Shown here: one piece after another, positions 41,065-49,347 of the stretch | How the letters are laid out: every line of letters begins with the position of its first letter | Position numbering within the stretch: the stretch's first letter is position 1 | Source: Methylobacterium fujisawaense | GTDB taxonomy: Bacteria; Pseudomonadota; Alphaproteobacteria; Rhizobiales; Beijerinckiaceae | Length of the DNA: 64,000 nucleotides | Assembly: GCF_014138435.1 (NCBI RefSeq) | Contig: NZ_JACJIM010000001.1 | Span: forward strand, 372,001 to 436,000 | Direction: 5' to 3' | Position numbers and translations under genes: made by a program | The notes under the pieces: generated by a model | Told to the model about the DNA's origin: nothing | Databases searched by the model: none | The model's input: only the letters and a program-made list of their open reading frames with translations

Positions 41065-41086
41065 CAGCGGGGCTGACGCCCCGCTG
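41065..41086 (-). terminator. Hairpin immediately after phaA
   Basis: A perfect 9-bp stem CAGCGGGGC / GCCCCGCTG with a 4-base loop, ending 3 bases after the phaA stop, inside the phaA-phaB intergenic gap. No T-run follows on the minus strand. It may set the ratio of phaA to phaB message or protect the phaA 3' end. Confidence 0.55.
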
Positions 41087-41089
41087 CGA

Positions 41090-42274
41090 TCAGGTCCGCT
41101 CGATGCACATCGCGACGCCCATGCCGCCGCCGATGCAGAGGGTGGCGAGGCCCTTCTTGGCGTCGCGGCGCTTCATCTCGTGCAGCAGCGTGACGAGGAC
41201 GCGGGCGCCGGACGCGCCGATCGGGTGGCCGATGGCGATGGCGCCGCCGTTGACGTTCACCTTCGCGTCGTCCCAGCCCATGTCCTTGTTCACCGCCAGC
41301 GCCTGGGCCGCGAAGGCCTCGTTGGCCTCGATCAGGTCGAGGTCGGACGGCTTCCAGCCGGCCTTCTCCAGGGCCTTGCGAGAAGCCGGGATCGGGCCGG
41401 TGCCCATCACCTTGGGATCGACGCCCGCGGTCGCCCAGGACTTGATCTTGGCGAGCGGGGTCAGGCCGCGGCGCTCGGCCTCCGAGGCCGACATCAGCAC
41501 GAGGGCGGCGGCGCCGTCGTTGAGGCCCGAGGCGTTGGCGGCCGTCACGGTGCCGTCCTTGGCGAAGGCCGGCTTCAGCTTGGCCATGGCCTCCAGGGTG
41601 GCGCCGTCGCGGATATACTCGTCGGTGTCCACGACGGTGTCGCCCTTCTTGCCCGGCACGGTGACGGGGACGATCTCGTCCTTGAAGCGGCCCTCCTTGC
41701 GGGCGGCCTCGGCCTTGTTCTGCGAGCGGGTCGCGAACTGGTCCTGCTGCTCGCGGGTGAGCTGGAAGGCCTGGGCGACGTTCTCGGCGGTCTGACCCAT
41801 GTGGTAGCCGTTGAAGGCGTCCCAGAGCCCGTCCTTGATCATCGTGTCGACGAGCTTGACGTCGCCCATCTTCTGGCCGCCGCGCAGGTACTGCGCGTGG
41901 GGCGAGAGCGACATCGATTCCTGGCCGCCGGCGACGATGACCTTGGCGTCGCCGTTGGCGATCTGCTGCATGCCGATCGCGACCGTGCGCAGGCCCGAGC
42001 CGCAGACCTGGTTGAGGCCCCAGGCGGTGGCCTTCTCGGGAATGCCGGCCTTGATGGCCGCCTGACGGGCGGGATTCTGGCCGGCGCCCGCGGTGAGGAC
42101 CTGGCCAAAGATCACCTCGTCCACATCGTCGGGCGAGACCTTGGCCCGCTCCAGGGCGGCCTTGATGGCGGTCGCACCGAGCTCATGGGCCGGCACCGCC
42201 CCGAAGGCGCCGCCGAACGAGCCGACCGGCGTGCGCGCGGCCCCGACGATGACGATCTCTTCGCTGCCTGCCAT
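41090..42274 (-). CDS. phaA: Acetyl-CoA acetyltransferase (beta-ketothiolase)
   Basis: Condenses two acetyl-CoA to acetoacetyl-CoA, the first step to polyhydroxybutyrate and, in methylotrophs, also entry to the ethylmalonyl-CoA pathway. The 394-residue enzyme has the acyl-accepting Cys91 in [10 protein letters not shown], the His in [16 protein letters not shown] and the second Cys380 in LCIGGGMG, all intact. It lies upstream of phaB and divergent from phaR, the standard Rhizobiales arrangement. Confidence 0.97.
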   Translation of the reverse strand: MAGSEEIVIVGAARTPVGSFGGAFGAVPAHELGATAIKAALERAKVSPDDVDEVIFGQVLTAGAGQNPARQAAIKAGIPEKATAWGLNQVCGSGLRTVAIGMQQIANGDAKVIVAGGQESMSLSPHAQYLRGGQKMGDVKLVDTMIKDGLWDAFNGYHMGQTAENVAQAFQLTREQQDQFATRSQNKAEAARKEGRFKDEIVPVTVPGKKGDTVVDTDEYIRDGATLEAMAKLKPAFAKDGTVTAANASGLNDGAAALVLMSASEAERRGLTPLAKIKSWATAGVDPKVMGTGPIPASRKALEKAGWKPSDLDLIEANEAFAAQALAVNKDMGWDDAKVNVNGGAIAIGHPIGASGARVLVTLLHEMKRRDAKKGLATLCIGGGMGVAMCIERT

Positions 42275-42599
42275 GTGAACGTTCTCCTCTCGCGAGCCGG
42301 CGCGCCTTCCACGTTTTGGGGCGCGCTCTGTGCCGGCCCTGGGATGAAGGGCTTGAGATGGGCGAAGTCAAGGTTGTCTATCAAAGCGCCAAAACGTGCC
42401 GATGACGCGTCCGCGAAACTGAAATGGCGCTCCGGCCCCACACCCTCTGCATTATTCTGCGTTGAAGAGGTGCAGTTTGCTGTTTTCTGCGCCCCGGGAA
42501 GGCTTTAAGGATCGTGCTGCGGGCGCGAAGACAGCCCCGCCAGACTGCACCGCGCGTCTGCAACGCCCCCCGGTCCCGAGTCCAGAAAGGCCGTTCCCG
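42275..42599. other. 325-base divergent control region between phaA and phaR
   Basis: Contains a series of TGC motifs at 42446-42490 with 10-base phasing (listed separately). Locally AT-richer around 42370-42395 and 42450-42490. No gene is supported. Confidence 0.6.
42446..42490. promoter_or_regulatory. Phased TGC repeats, candidate PhaR binding region
   Basis: Short motifs TCTGC, TCTGC, TTTGC and TCTGC end at 42450, 42460, 42480 and 42490, that is, on one face of the helix with one turn skipped; the skipped turn holds GGTGCAG. Known PhaR proteins bind TGC-rich elements in phasin and phaR promoters, so this may be an operator for PhaR or the phaAB/phaR promoter. Inference only. Confidence 0.4.
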
Positions 42600-43190
42600 A
42601 TGGCGGATACCGTCAAGGCCACCCAGACCGTCATCAAGAAGTACGCCAACCGGCGCCTCTATCACACAGGTACCTCGACCTACGTGACGCTGGAGGACCT
42701 CGCCACGATGGTCCAGAACGGCGAGGATTTCGTCGTGTACGACGCGCGCACCGGCGACGACATCACCCGCTCGGTCCTCACGCAGATCATCTTCGAGCAG
42801 GAGAACAAGGCCGGTGCCGAGAACCTGCTCCCGGTGGCCTTTCTGCGCCAGCTGATCCGCTTCTACGGCGACAGCATGCGCACAATGGTGCCGAGCTTCC
42901 TCGAATTCTCGATGGCGAATTTTGCCAAGGATCAGGACGGGCTCCGCGAGAAATTCGCTCAGAGCTTCGGTCCGTCGGCGTTCCAGAACGCGATCGAGCA
43001 GCAGGTGCGCACCAACATGAACTTCTTCGGCGACGCCATGAAGATGTTCACGGGCTTCGGGCCGCCCGCCCCCGGGACGCAGCCGCCGGCGCCGACCCAG
43101 CCCACGCCCTATGCCGGGGGCGAACTGGACGATCTCAAGCGCCAGATGCTGGAGATGCAGCAGCGGCTCGAAGCGCTGGCGAAAAAGTAA
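42600..43190 (+). CDS. phaR: Polyhydroxyalkanoate synthesis repressor PhaR
   Basis: A 196-residue regulator that senses PHB and controls phasin and PHA genes. The N-terminal PHB_acc_N DNA-binding domain is clear (VIKKYANRRLYHTGTSTYV, then EDFVVYDARTGDDITR), followed by the PHB accumulation regulatory domain (LLPVAFLRQLIRFYGDSM) and a Pro-rich linker and terminal helix (DDLKRQMLEMQQRLEALAKK). Start at ATG 42600; the upstream frame is not family sequence. It is divergent from phaA across about 325 bases and probably represses its own gene as well. Confidence 0.96.
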   Translation: MADTVKATQTVIKKYANRRLYHTGTSTYVTLEDLATMVQNGEDFVVYDARTGDDITRSVLTQIIFEQENKAGAENLLPVAFLRQLIRFYGDSMRTMVPSFLEFSMANFAKDQDGLREKFAQSFGPSAFQNAIEQQVRTNMNFFGDAMKMFTGFGPPAPGTQPPAPTQPTPYAGGELDDLKRQMLEMQQRLEALAKK

Positions 43191-43285
43191 ATTCCCGTCG
43201 GCGCGACCGAACAAAGGGTTGACGATTAGTAAACACCGGCCCCACCTTTGCAACATCGGCACGGAAACGTGCGAAAGGTGTGCGC

Positions 43286-43600
43286 ATGGTGCGTATCGGA
43301 ACAGTCAGCCGTCTCGGCCCGACACAGGTCCGCTCCACCCGGCGCAAGCCGGTGTCGGAGCCGGACGCGTCTCCGGAGCCGGCCGAGACCGCAGCCCAGG
43401 CGCTTGTGGTGATTGACGGGGGGCGGTCCGAGGGGGAACCGGAGGGTCGGTCGGCGGATCGCGCGGGCCGAGGAAGACCCCGCGCCGGCTTTGTCGCCCA
43501 GCTGCTCACGGCCGACGATCCGACGCTGCTGCCGTCACGCCTGACACGGACCCAGATGGCCGCCGCGCGCTACGCGGAGGCCGCGCGGCGCCTCGCCTGA
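43286..43600 (+). CDS. Conserved-looking hypothetical protein, basic, no membrane segment
   Basis: A 104-residue protein from the ATG at 43286 (a GTG at 43280 is also possible), preceded by a GAAAGGTG ribosome site. The N-terminal half is polar and disordered-looking; the C-terminal segment AGFVAQLLTADDPTLLPSRL and RYAEAARRL is helical. I do not recognise a family. Its stop codon lies inside a strong hairpin shared with rpmF. Confidence 0.6.
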   Translation: MVRIGTVSRLGPTQVRSTRRKPVSEPDASPEPAETAAQALVVIDGGRSEGEPEGRSADRAGRGRPRAGFVAQLLTADDPTLLPSRLTRTQMAAARYAEAARRLA

Positions 43601-43611
43601 GGCGCCGCTTT
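43585..43611. terminator. Bidirectional hairpin between the hypothetical gene and rpmF
   Basis: A perfect 10-bp stem GCGGCGCCTC / GAGGCGCCGC with loop GCCT, followed by TTT on the plus strand. The stop codon of the left gene lies in the loop. It is placed to end both convergent transcripts. Confidence 0.6.
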
Positions 43612-43619
43612 CGCGAGGC

Positions 43620-43808
43620 TCAGGCCTCGGCGGACTTCACCTTGAGAACCTGACGGCCGCGATACATGCCGGTCTTCAGGTCGATGTGGTGCGGACGGCG
43701 CAGCTCGCCCGAATCCTTGTCCTCGACATAAGTCGGCGCCTTCAGGGCGTCGGCCGAGCGGCGCATGCCGCGGCGGGAGGGGGAAGTCTTTCGCTTCGGA
43801 ACGGCCAT
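43620..43808 (-). CDS. rpmF: 50S ribosomal protein L32
   Basis: A 62-residue large-subunit protein, basic, starting [21 protein letters not shown], followed by [17 protein letters not shown] and ending with [12 protein letters not shown]. This is the zinc-free alphaproteobacterial form without the Cys motif. The start is ATG 43808. It is monocistronic here. Confidence 0.97.
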
Positions 43809-44046
43809 GGCAGGATCCTTCGTGACGCCGCGGACAAAGCGGCGCGCGGGCGGCTCCTCAATCGAGGATCGCCACGCACACCGCGGGATACGGATGAGGG
43901 CGGGCTTATAACTCCGGCGCCGGCCCGTGGCTAGGGGTGCAGAACCACAACCGTTAAGCGCGGGCGTTAAGCGCGGGTTCAAGCAGGCCGTCGCAGATCT
44001 GCCACGACGGCACCGCGCAGCGGGCCGCGTCCTTCGGGAGAACGCC

Positions 44047-44406
44047 ATGGCTTCCTCCACCAAGACCCTCGCCCTTCTCGCCCTCCTGTCGAGCCTCGTG
44101 GCGGCCCCCGCCCTGGCGCAGGCGCCCCAGACGCCGACGACCGCAGCGCCGACGGCCCCCGCGAAACCCATGGCACCGAGCGCACCGGTGGCCGGATCGC
44201 CCAACGCCGCAAAGGGCGCGCTCATCGACCTCAACAGCGCCAGCACCGAGGAACTCGACGCCCTGCCGGGTATCGGCGCGGCGCGCGCGGCCGCGATCAT
44301 CAAGGGGCGGCCGTATCGCGGGAAGGACGATCTCGTCTCCAAGAAGATCATCCCGAAGACCGTCTACGACGGCATCAAGGACAAGGTCATCGCCAAGCAG
44401 AAGTAG
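44047..44406 (+). CDS. Exported helix-hairpin-helix protein (ComEA-like)
   Basis: A 119-residue protein with a Sec signal ([20 protein letters not shown]), a Pro/Ala/Thr-rich linker and a C-terminal HhH domain ([20 protein letters not shown], then [13 protein letters not shown]). ComEA-type proteins bind DNA in the periplasm, but short relatives like this are common in Rhizobiales without a competence system. The start at 44047 is behind a TTCGGGAGAACGCC stretch. No other com genes are nearby. Confidence 0.88.
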
Positions 44407-44409
44407 CCG

Positions 44410-45093
44410 CTACTCGGCGATCGCCCCCTGAGGCATGGAGAAGCCGGGGGGCGTCTTCGGGGCCGCGGCGGCCTTCGGCGCCGCGTGCCGGGGCGCCTTC
44501 TTGCGGGCTTCGGCCTTCGGCTCCTTCGGCGCCTTGACGGCGGGCGGGGTCTCGCAGGCGCGGAAGGTGAGCTGCGCCAGCGGCGTGCCCTCCTCGGTGA
44601 CGATCGCGATCGGATCGGGGAAGGTCGGCAGCGTCGGCTGCCAGCGAATCGGGCCGCCGAGCATCGCCTCGATTCCCGCCGGGGCGCCGCCGCGCCGCAG
44701 CGTCGTGAAGTCAGGCCCGTAGGCGGTGGCGACCTTCCCGGCAATCACGACCTGCAGCACCTCGTTCAGTTCGGGCGTCAGCGGCCTGAGCGGGTTCGTC
44801 GTGCGGATCTGCCCGGACCGCGTGATCACCATCTTGAAGCCCTTGCCGCTCTCGAAGCGGGCCGCCTGGGTCCCACAGGGCTGCTCGAGGGTCGGGCCGG
44901 CCGCCGGCGTCGGGCTCGTCGCCTGAGGGGCACTCGGCTCCGGGGCGGGAGCCGGCGCAGCGGGCGCGGTCTGTGCCGGAACGTCCGGCGCAGGCGGCTT
45001 TCCGCCCGGCGCGGCCGAAACGGATTGCGCCATCGTCAGGTAGAGGGGGCCGGCCAGCAGCAGACCGGTCGCCCCGCGCAGGCTCACCGTCAT
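44410..45093 (-). CDS. Exported Pro/Ala-rich protein, unknown function
   Basis: A 227-residue protein with an N-terminal signal-like segment (ATGLLLAGPLYLTMAQSVSAA), a long Pro/Ala linker, a conserved-looking middle (GKGFKMVITRSGQIRTTNPL, then DPIAIVTEEGTPLAQLTFRACE) with two Cys, and a Lys/Ala/Pro-rich tail. No family is recognised. Its start codon overlaps the stop of the small membrane protein upstream (ATGA), so the two are coupled. Confidence 0.7.
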   Translation of the reverse strand: MTVSLRGATGLLLAGPLYLTMAQSVSAAPGGKPPAPDVPAQTAPAAPAPAPEPSAPQATSPTPAAGPTLEQPCGTQAARFESGKGFKMVITRSGQIRTTNPLRPLTPELNEVLQVVIAGKVATAYGPDFTTLRRGGAPAGIEAMLGGPIRWQPTLPTFPDPIAIVTEEGTPLAQLTFRACETPPAVKAPKEPKAEARKKAPRHAAPKAAAAPKTPPGFSMPQGAIAE

Positions 45094-45392
45094 CGGCTGC
45101 CTCCGGACGGATCGCGGTGGAGCGCCTCGCTGCGCTGCGTCCTGTCGAGGGCGCGGATCGGTTCCAATTCCATCGCTTCCAGATCGAGCACTCGCGGATC
45201 GAGCACCTGTGCGCTGCGGTCGATCGGGCTCCTGCGGGGACCGACCGAGCCGATGAGCAGATCCTCGTCCTCAAGATCGAGGTCGGAGCCCATGCGCAGG
45301 GGCTCGCGCCGGCCGCGAGCCACCATCGCGGCGACGGCGACGACGGCGATGGCGAAAACCAGGATGGCCAGGATGATGAACAGGCGCTCCAT
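45090..45392 (-). CDS. Small single-TM membrane protein, unknown function
   Basis: A 100-residue protein with one N-terminal TM helix (FIILAILVFAIAVVAVAAMVA) followed by a positively charged stretch (RGRREPLRMG) and an acidic cytoplasmic part (DLDLEDEDLLIG). The stop overlaps the start of the exported protein gene by 4 bases. I place the start at ATG 45392; the very long open frame further upstream is antisense to the PEP-carboxylase-like gene and is not coding. No family is recognised. Confidence 0.65.
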   Translation of the reverse strand: MERLFIILAILVFAIAVVAVAAMVARGRREPLRMGSDLDLEDEDLLIGSVGPRRSPIDRSAQVLDPRVLDLEAMELEPIRALDRTQRSEALHRDPSGGSR

Positions 45393-45533
45393 AAGGCGGC
45401 AAGCTCTAACCTGCGGTTCAGGCCGCCGCCACCCCGTCGCGTGTCCGATCGCGTCCCCGATCGCGTGCGGAACGCTCCTTGCGTGCGCCGCCGGACCGGG
45501 TAGATGCGGGCAGACCGGAGCCGGGACCGACCG

Positions 45534-48413
45534 ATGCAGCACGAGCCGAGCCGCGAGCCCGAGGAACTGGAGGCGCACCTCCTCGGACTGATTGAGGCTG
45601 CCCGGGAACAGGCCCGGGAGGACCCGTTCCGCAATCCCGTCCTGGCGGTGACCCTGGCGATCACCCGGCGGTTCGACAGGAACGAGATCTCGGCAGGCGA
45701 CCTGGACGGCCTGTTCGTGCGCCTGCGCGCCGAAGCCCTGGCAGCCCGGGCGGAGCGGCTGCGGGCCTATGTCGGGCTCGATGCCAGCCCCGAGGATCCG
45801 CAGGCGGGGATTCCCGCCCGTCTCGTGGCGGCAATCCCCGACCGGTCGGACAGCGTCGAGGCCTTCGCGGCCCTCATCCACCGCACCGCCTTCGCGGTGG
45901 TGTTCACCGCCCATCCCACCTTCGGCATGCCCCGGGCCGTCGCCGGCCTCCTCGCCGAGGCCGCGAGCCTGCCCGACGCTGCGGCCCGCGCCGGGCTGAT
46001 CGAACGGGCGGCGACTTTGTCCACGCGGCCGGACGCGCCGATCACCCTCGATGTCGAGTTCGAGCAGGCCTGCGCGGCGGCCAATAACGGGCGGCTCGCC
46101 CTCGACGCCTTCAACGGCGCCCTGCTCGACGCCGCCCGCACCCGCTGGCCCGACCGCTGGACCGAACTGACGCCCCGCCCCTTCGCCATCGCCAGCTGGG
46201 TCGGCTGCGACACGGACGGGCGGACCGACATCGGATGGTGGGACACTCTCCGCTACCGGCTGATCTCGAAGCGGATGCAGTTCGACCGGGTGATGCGCGA
46301 TCTGCCCGCGAGTCCCGCGTGCCGGGAGGTCCGTGCCCTCGCCGAGAACGCGCTGGCGGCGGTGAACCGCCAGCTCACCGTGGCACCGCGCCTCGGCGAC
46401 CAGCCGTCCCTCGAGGCGGTGCACCGCTTCGCCCTGGCCCTCATCATCGAGCGCGAGCGCGCCCAGACCGACGCGGGCGCCCTCGTCGCCGCGCTGACCA
46501 AGGCCCTCGAGGCTGCCGACGACGGGGCCGACAGACGGCGGATCGCGGTCCTGCGCGCGGGCGTCGCGACGCACGGCCTGTCGAACGCCCTGCCGCATTT
46601 CCGGCTGAACGCCAGCCAGATCCACAATGCGGTACGCCGGGTGATCGACCTCGAAGGCGAGCCCACCGACGCGGCCCGGCGCCGCTCGCACCTCGCGACG
46701 ATCCACACCCTGCTGAACGATGTCCGGCCGGTCGCCGTCGATTTCGGGGCGCTCGCGGCCGAGCGGGCCTCGGCCGCCCGGCTGATGATGACGATCGCCC
46801 AGATCCTCAAGCACGTCGACGGCACCCATCCGGTGCGCTTCCTCATCGCCGAGACCGAGACCGGCTACACCCTGCTGGCCGCCCTCTGGCTGGCGCGGCA
46901 CTACGGCATCGCCGACAAGCTGGAGATCACGCCGCTGTTCGAGACGGCGAGCGCCCTCGAACAGGGCATCCGGGTGCTCGACGACGCCCTGCGCAACCCC
47001 CACTGGCGCCAGTATCTCAAGCGCATCGGCCGGCTGACCGTGCAGTTCGGCTATTCCGATTCGGGCCGCTATGTCGGCCAGCTCGCGGCGACCTTCTGGA
47101 TCGAGCGGCTGCGGCTGCGCATCACCGAGATGCTGGTCCAGAACGGCCTGTCCGACGTCGAGCTCGCGATCTTCGACACGCACGGCGAATCGATCGGGCG
47201 CGGCGCCCATCCGACCTCCCTGCGCGACCGCCTCGCCTACCTCGCCCCCGAGGATGCGCGGGACCGCGCCCGCAAGGCCGGCATCCGGGTCCGGCTCGAA
47301 TCGAGCTTCCAGGGCACCGACGGCTACCTGCTGTACGGCACCGAGGCGCTGGCCCGCGCCAGCGTCGCCCGCATCGCCGAGCACGTCTACGCGCTCGACG
47401 TGACGGAGGAGGATTCGTTCTCGGACTACGCCCTGAACGACCATCCCAAGGCGGCCGACGCCAAGGTCGATCCGATCTACGCCGAGCCGGATTTCGCCCT
47501 CGAATTCTTCACCGCGGCCCGCCAGGACATGGAGGCGCTGGTCGACGATCCGGGCTACGCCGCCCTGCTCGGCACCTTCGGCCCGAGCCTGATCGACCGG
47601 ACCGGCTCACGTCCGGTGGCACGCCAGACCGACAATGGCGGCCCGGCGCGGATCACCCATCCGCGCCAGATGCGGGCGATCCCCAACAACGCGATCCTGC
47701 ACCAGCTCGGCTTCCTGGCGAATTCCCTGCACGGGATCGGCCGGGCCGCCCAGCGCGGCCCGGACCTGTTCCGCGACATGCGCCGCGATTCGGTGCGCTT
47801 CTCCCGGGCCTTCCGGCTGGTGCAGCACGCCGCCTCGGTGGGCGACCTCGACGTGCTGCGCGCCTATATCGACACCCTCGATCCGGCCGTGTGGCTGGAG
47901 CGGGCGCGGCGCACGCAGAAGGATTTCCGCCGGGACGAGCTGGTGGTGATCTCCGGGGCCCTGGAGCGCCTCGACCTCGCCCCCGCGCTCCGGAACCTGT
48001 TCGGACGCCTGACCCGCGACTGGCTCGCCCTGCGCGCGGCCGCCCCGGACCTTCCCGCCATGTCGGCGCGGCTGACCCTGCTCCACGCCCTGCGGCTCGC
48101 GCTGATCCACCGGATCTGGTTCCTGGCGGTGCACATCCCGGGTTTCCGGCCCCAGGCGGGCATCTCCCGCGAGCAGCTGCTGGAGCGCTTCCTGCGGCTG
48201 GACATCGACGGCTGCCTGAAGCTCCTCGACGCGATCTTCCCGATCACGCCGGATCCGACGCTCGGCCTGAACTTCGGCGAGCCGGCCGGCCCGCGGGACG
48301 TCGGCACCTACGAGGCGGAGCACGCCAACCTGTTCCAGCCGATCCGCCGGATGTTCGACCAGGTCCGCGAGATCTCCGGGATGATCCAGCACGAGGTCGG
48401 CGCGTTCGGATGA
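45534..48413 (+). CDS. Phosphoenolpyruvate-carboxylase-family protein, divergent, with altered catalytic loop
   Basis: About 959 residues (an ATG at 45504 would add ten Arg-rich residues). The family His is kept in FTAHPTF (residue about 127), and GYSDSGRYVGQ and a final Pro/Gln-type helical end resemble PEPC. But the mobile catalytic loop FHGRGG-x-GRGG of true enzymes reads FDTHGESIGRG here (near residues 546-557), losing the essential Arg and the double Gly, and TEQGE is replaced by SSFQGTDG. The C-terminus lacks the QNTG end. A classical oxaloacetate-forming role in the serine cycle is doubtful. It is divergent from the two small genes on the left. Confidence 0.8.
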   Translation: MQHEPSREPEELEAHLLGLIEAAREQAREDPFRNPVLAVTLAITRRFDRNEISAGDLDGLFVRLRAEALAARAERLRAYVGLDASPEDPQAGIPARLVAAIPDRSDSVEAFAALIHRTAFAVVFTAHPTFGMPRAVAGLLAEAASLPDAAARAGLIERAATLSTRPDAPITLDVEFEQACAAANNGRLALDAFNGALLDAARTRWPDRWTELTPRPFAIASWVGCDTDGRTDIGWWDTLRYRLISKRMQFDRVMRDLPASPACREVRALAENALAAVNRQLTVAPRLGDQPSLEAVHRFALALIIERERAQTDAGALVAALTKALEAADDGADRRRIAVLRAGVATHGLSNALPHFRLNASQIHNAVRRVIDLEGEPTDAARRRSHLATIHTLLNDVRPVAVDFGALAAERASAARLMMTIAQILKHVDGTHPVRFLIAETETGYTLLAALWLARHYGIADKLEITPLFETASALEQGIRVLDDALRNPHWRQYLKRIGRLTVQFGYSDSGRYVGQLAATFWIERLRLRITEMLVQNGLSDVELAIFDTHGESIGRGAHPTSLRDRLAYLAPEDARDRARKAGIRVRLESSFQGTDGYLLYGTEALARASVARIAEHVYALDVTEEDSFSDYALNDHPKAADAKVDPIYAEPDFALEFFTAARQDMEALVDDPGYAALLGTFGPSLIDRTGSRPVARQTDNGGPARITHPRQMRAIPNNAILHQLGFLANSLHGIGRAAQRGPDLFRDMRRDSVRFSRAFRLVQHAASVGDLDVLRAYIDTLDPAVWLERARRTQKDFRRDELVVISGALERLDLAPALRNLFGRLTRDWLALRAAAPDLPAMSARLTLLHALRLALIHRIWFLAVHIPGFRPQAGISREQLLERFLRLDIDGCLKLLDAIFPITPDPTLGLNFGEPAGPRDVGTYEAEHANLFQPIRRMFDQVREISGMIQHEVGAFG

Positions 48414-48488
48414 CCGCGACGCCGTCCCGCAGGCCGGGGCCGGACGCGCGATCTGGCCCGACCTCGGCGCCGGCCTATATCGTCGACC

Positions 48489-48860
48489 ATGGAACAGGTC
48501 GTCGTCTGGTTCGATGGAGGCTGCCCCCTCTGCCGGCGCGAGATCGCGCTGATGCGCCGGCTGGACCGGCGCGGCGCGATCACCTTCGTCGACGTGGCAG
48601 AGGATGCGGACACCTGCCCGGCCTCGCGGGCGGACATGCTGGCGCGCTTCCATGCCCGCGAGGGCGAGTCCGTCTTCACCGGCGCCGCGGCCTTCGCGGC
48701 GATGTGGCGTGCGATCCCGGTTCTGCGCCCGCTCGGGCTCCTCGCGCGGTCGGGCCGCGTCCTGCAGGTCCTTGGGCGTCTCTACGGCGTGTTCCTGAGG
48801 GTCAGGCCCCGGCTGCAGCACCTCGCCCGGCGACTCGAACGGCCCCGGGCCTCAGCCTGA
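48489..48860 (+). CDS. DCC-family thiol-disulfide oxidoreductase-like protein (DUF393)
   Basis: A 123-residue protein. The DCC motif is FDGGCPLCRRE (Asp9, Cys12, Cys15), followed by TFVDVAEDADTC and the helical VFTGAAAFAAMWRAIP region. The C-terminus is basic. Related proteins bind or reduce disulfides with the CxxC pair. It starts 75 bases after the PEPC-like gene and may be co-transcribed. No partner is obvious. Confidence 0.87.
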   Translation: MEQVVVWFDGGCPLCRREIALMRRLDRRGAITFVDVAEDADTCPASRADMLARFHAREGESVFTGAAAFAAMWRAIPVLRPLGLLARSGRVLQVLGRLYGVFLRVRPRLQHLARRLERPRASA

Positions 48861-48883
48861 GGCGGGGATCCGCGGAGACGCGC

Positions 48884-49339
48884 TCACGCGACCTCCACCT
48901 GCAGGATCGTCCCGCGAATGGCCGTCACCCGAACCCGTGCCCCGGCCGGCAGATCGGGTCCCTCGACCCGCCAGAGCGTATCGTCGAAGCGGATGCGGCC
49001 AGCCCCCTGCACGATCGGCTCGTCGAGCACGCCGGCGCGCCCGATGAGGCCCCTGTCGGCGCGGTTCAGCGCGGGAGCCGGCGGTCCGGCACCCCGCCGC
49101 TGCAGGCGCGCCGCGACGGCGACCAAGCCGACGGCCAGCACCGCGAACAGCAGGGTCTGACCCTGCCAGGGCAGGGGCAGCGCGGCGGCGGCCACGCCCG
49201 TCGCGACGGCGGCGAGGCCGAGCCAGATCAGGAAGACGCCGGGCAGCAGGATCTCGGCCCCCGCCAGGGCCAGCCCGGCGATCACCCAGCTCCAGGCGGG
49301 CCCGAGAGCCGCGACGGCGTCGGCGACGGAGGCGGGCAT
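48884..49339 (-). CDS. NfeD-family membrane protein
   Basis: A 151-residue inner-membrane protein: three to four N-terminal helices (SWVIAGLALAGAEILLPGVF, then LLFAVLAVGLVAVA) and a C-terminal OB-fold domain (GRIRFDDTLWRVEGPDLPAG, ending VTAIRGTILQVEV). Short NfeD proteins work with an SPFH protein encoded next door; here the qmcA stop lies 8 bases upstream of this start on the same strand. The pair is thought to act in membrane organisation and quality control. Confidence 0.9.
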   Translation of the reverse strand: MPASVADAVAALGPAWSWVIAGLALAGAEILLPGVFLIWLGLAAVATGVAAAALPLPWQGQTLLFAVLAVGLVAVAARLQRRGAGPPAPALNRADRGLIGRAGVLDEPIVQGAGRIRFDDTLWRVEGPDLPAGARVRVTAIRGTILQVEVA

Positions 49340-49347
49340 CGCCGGCG

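Noticed and set aside
45393..47444. Upstream extension of the small membrane protein frame (total 784 codons)
   Set aside because: Lies antisense to the PEPC-like gene with shadow composition. The membrane protein starts at ATG 45392.
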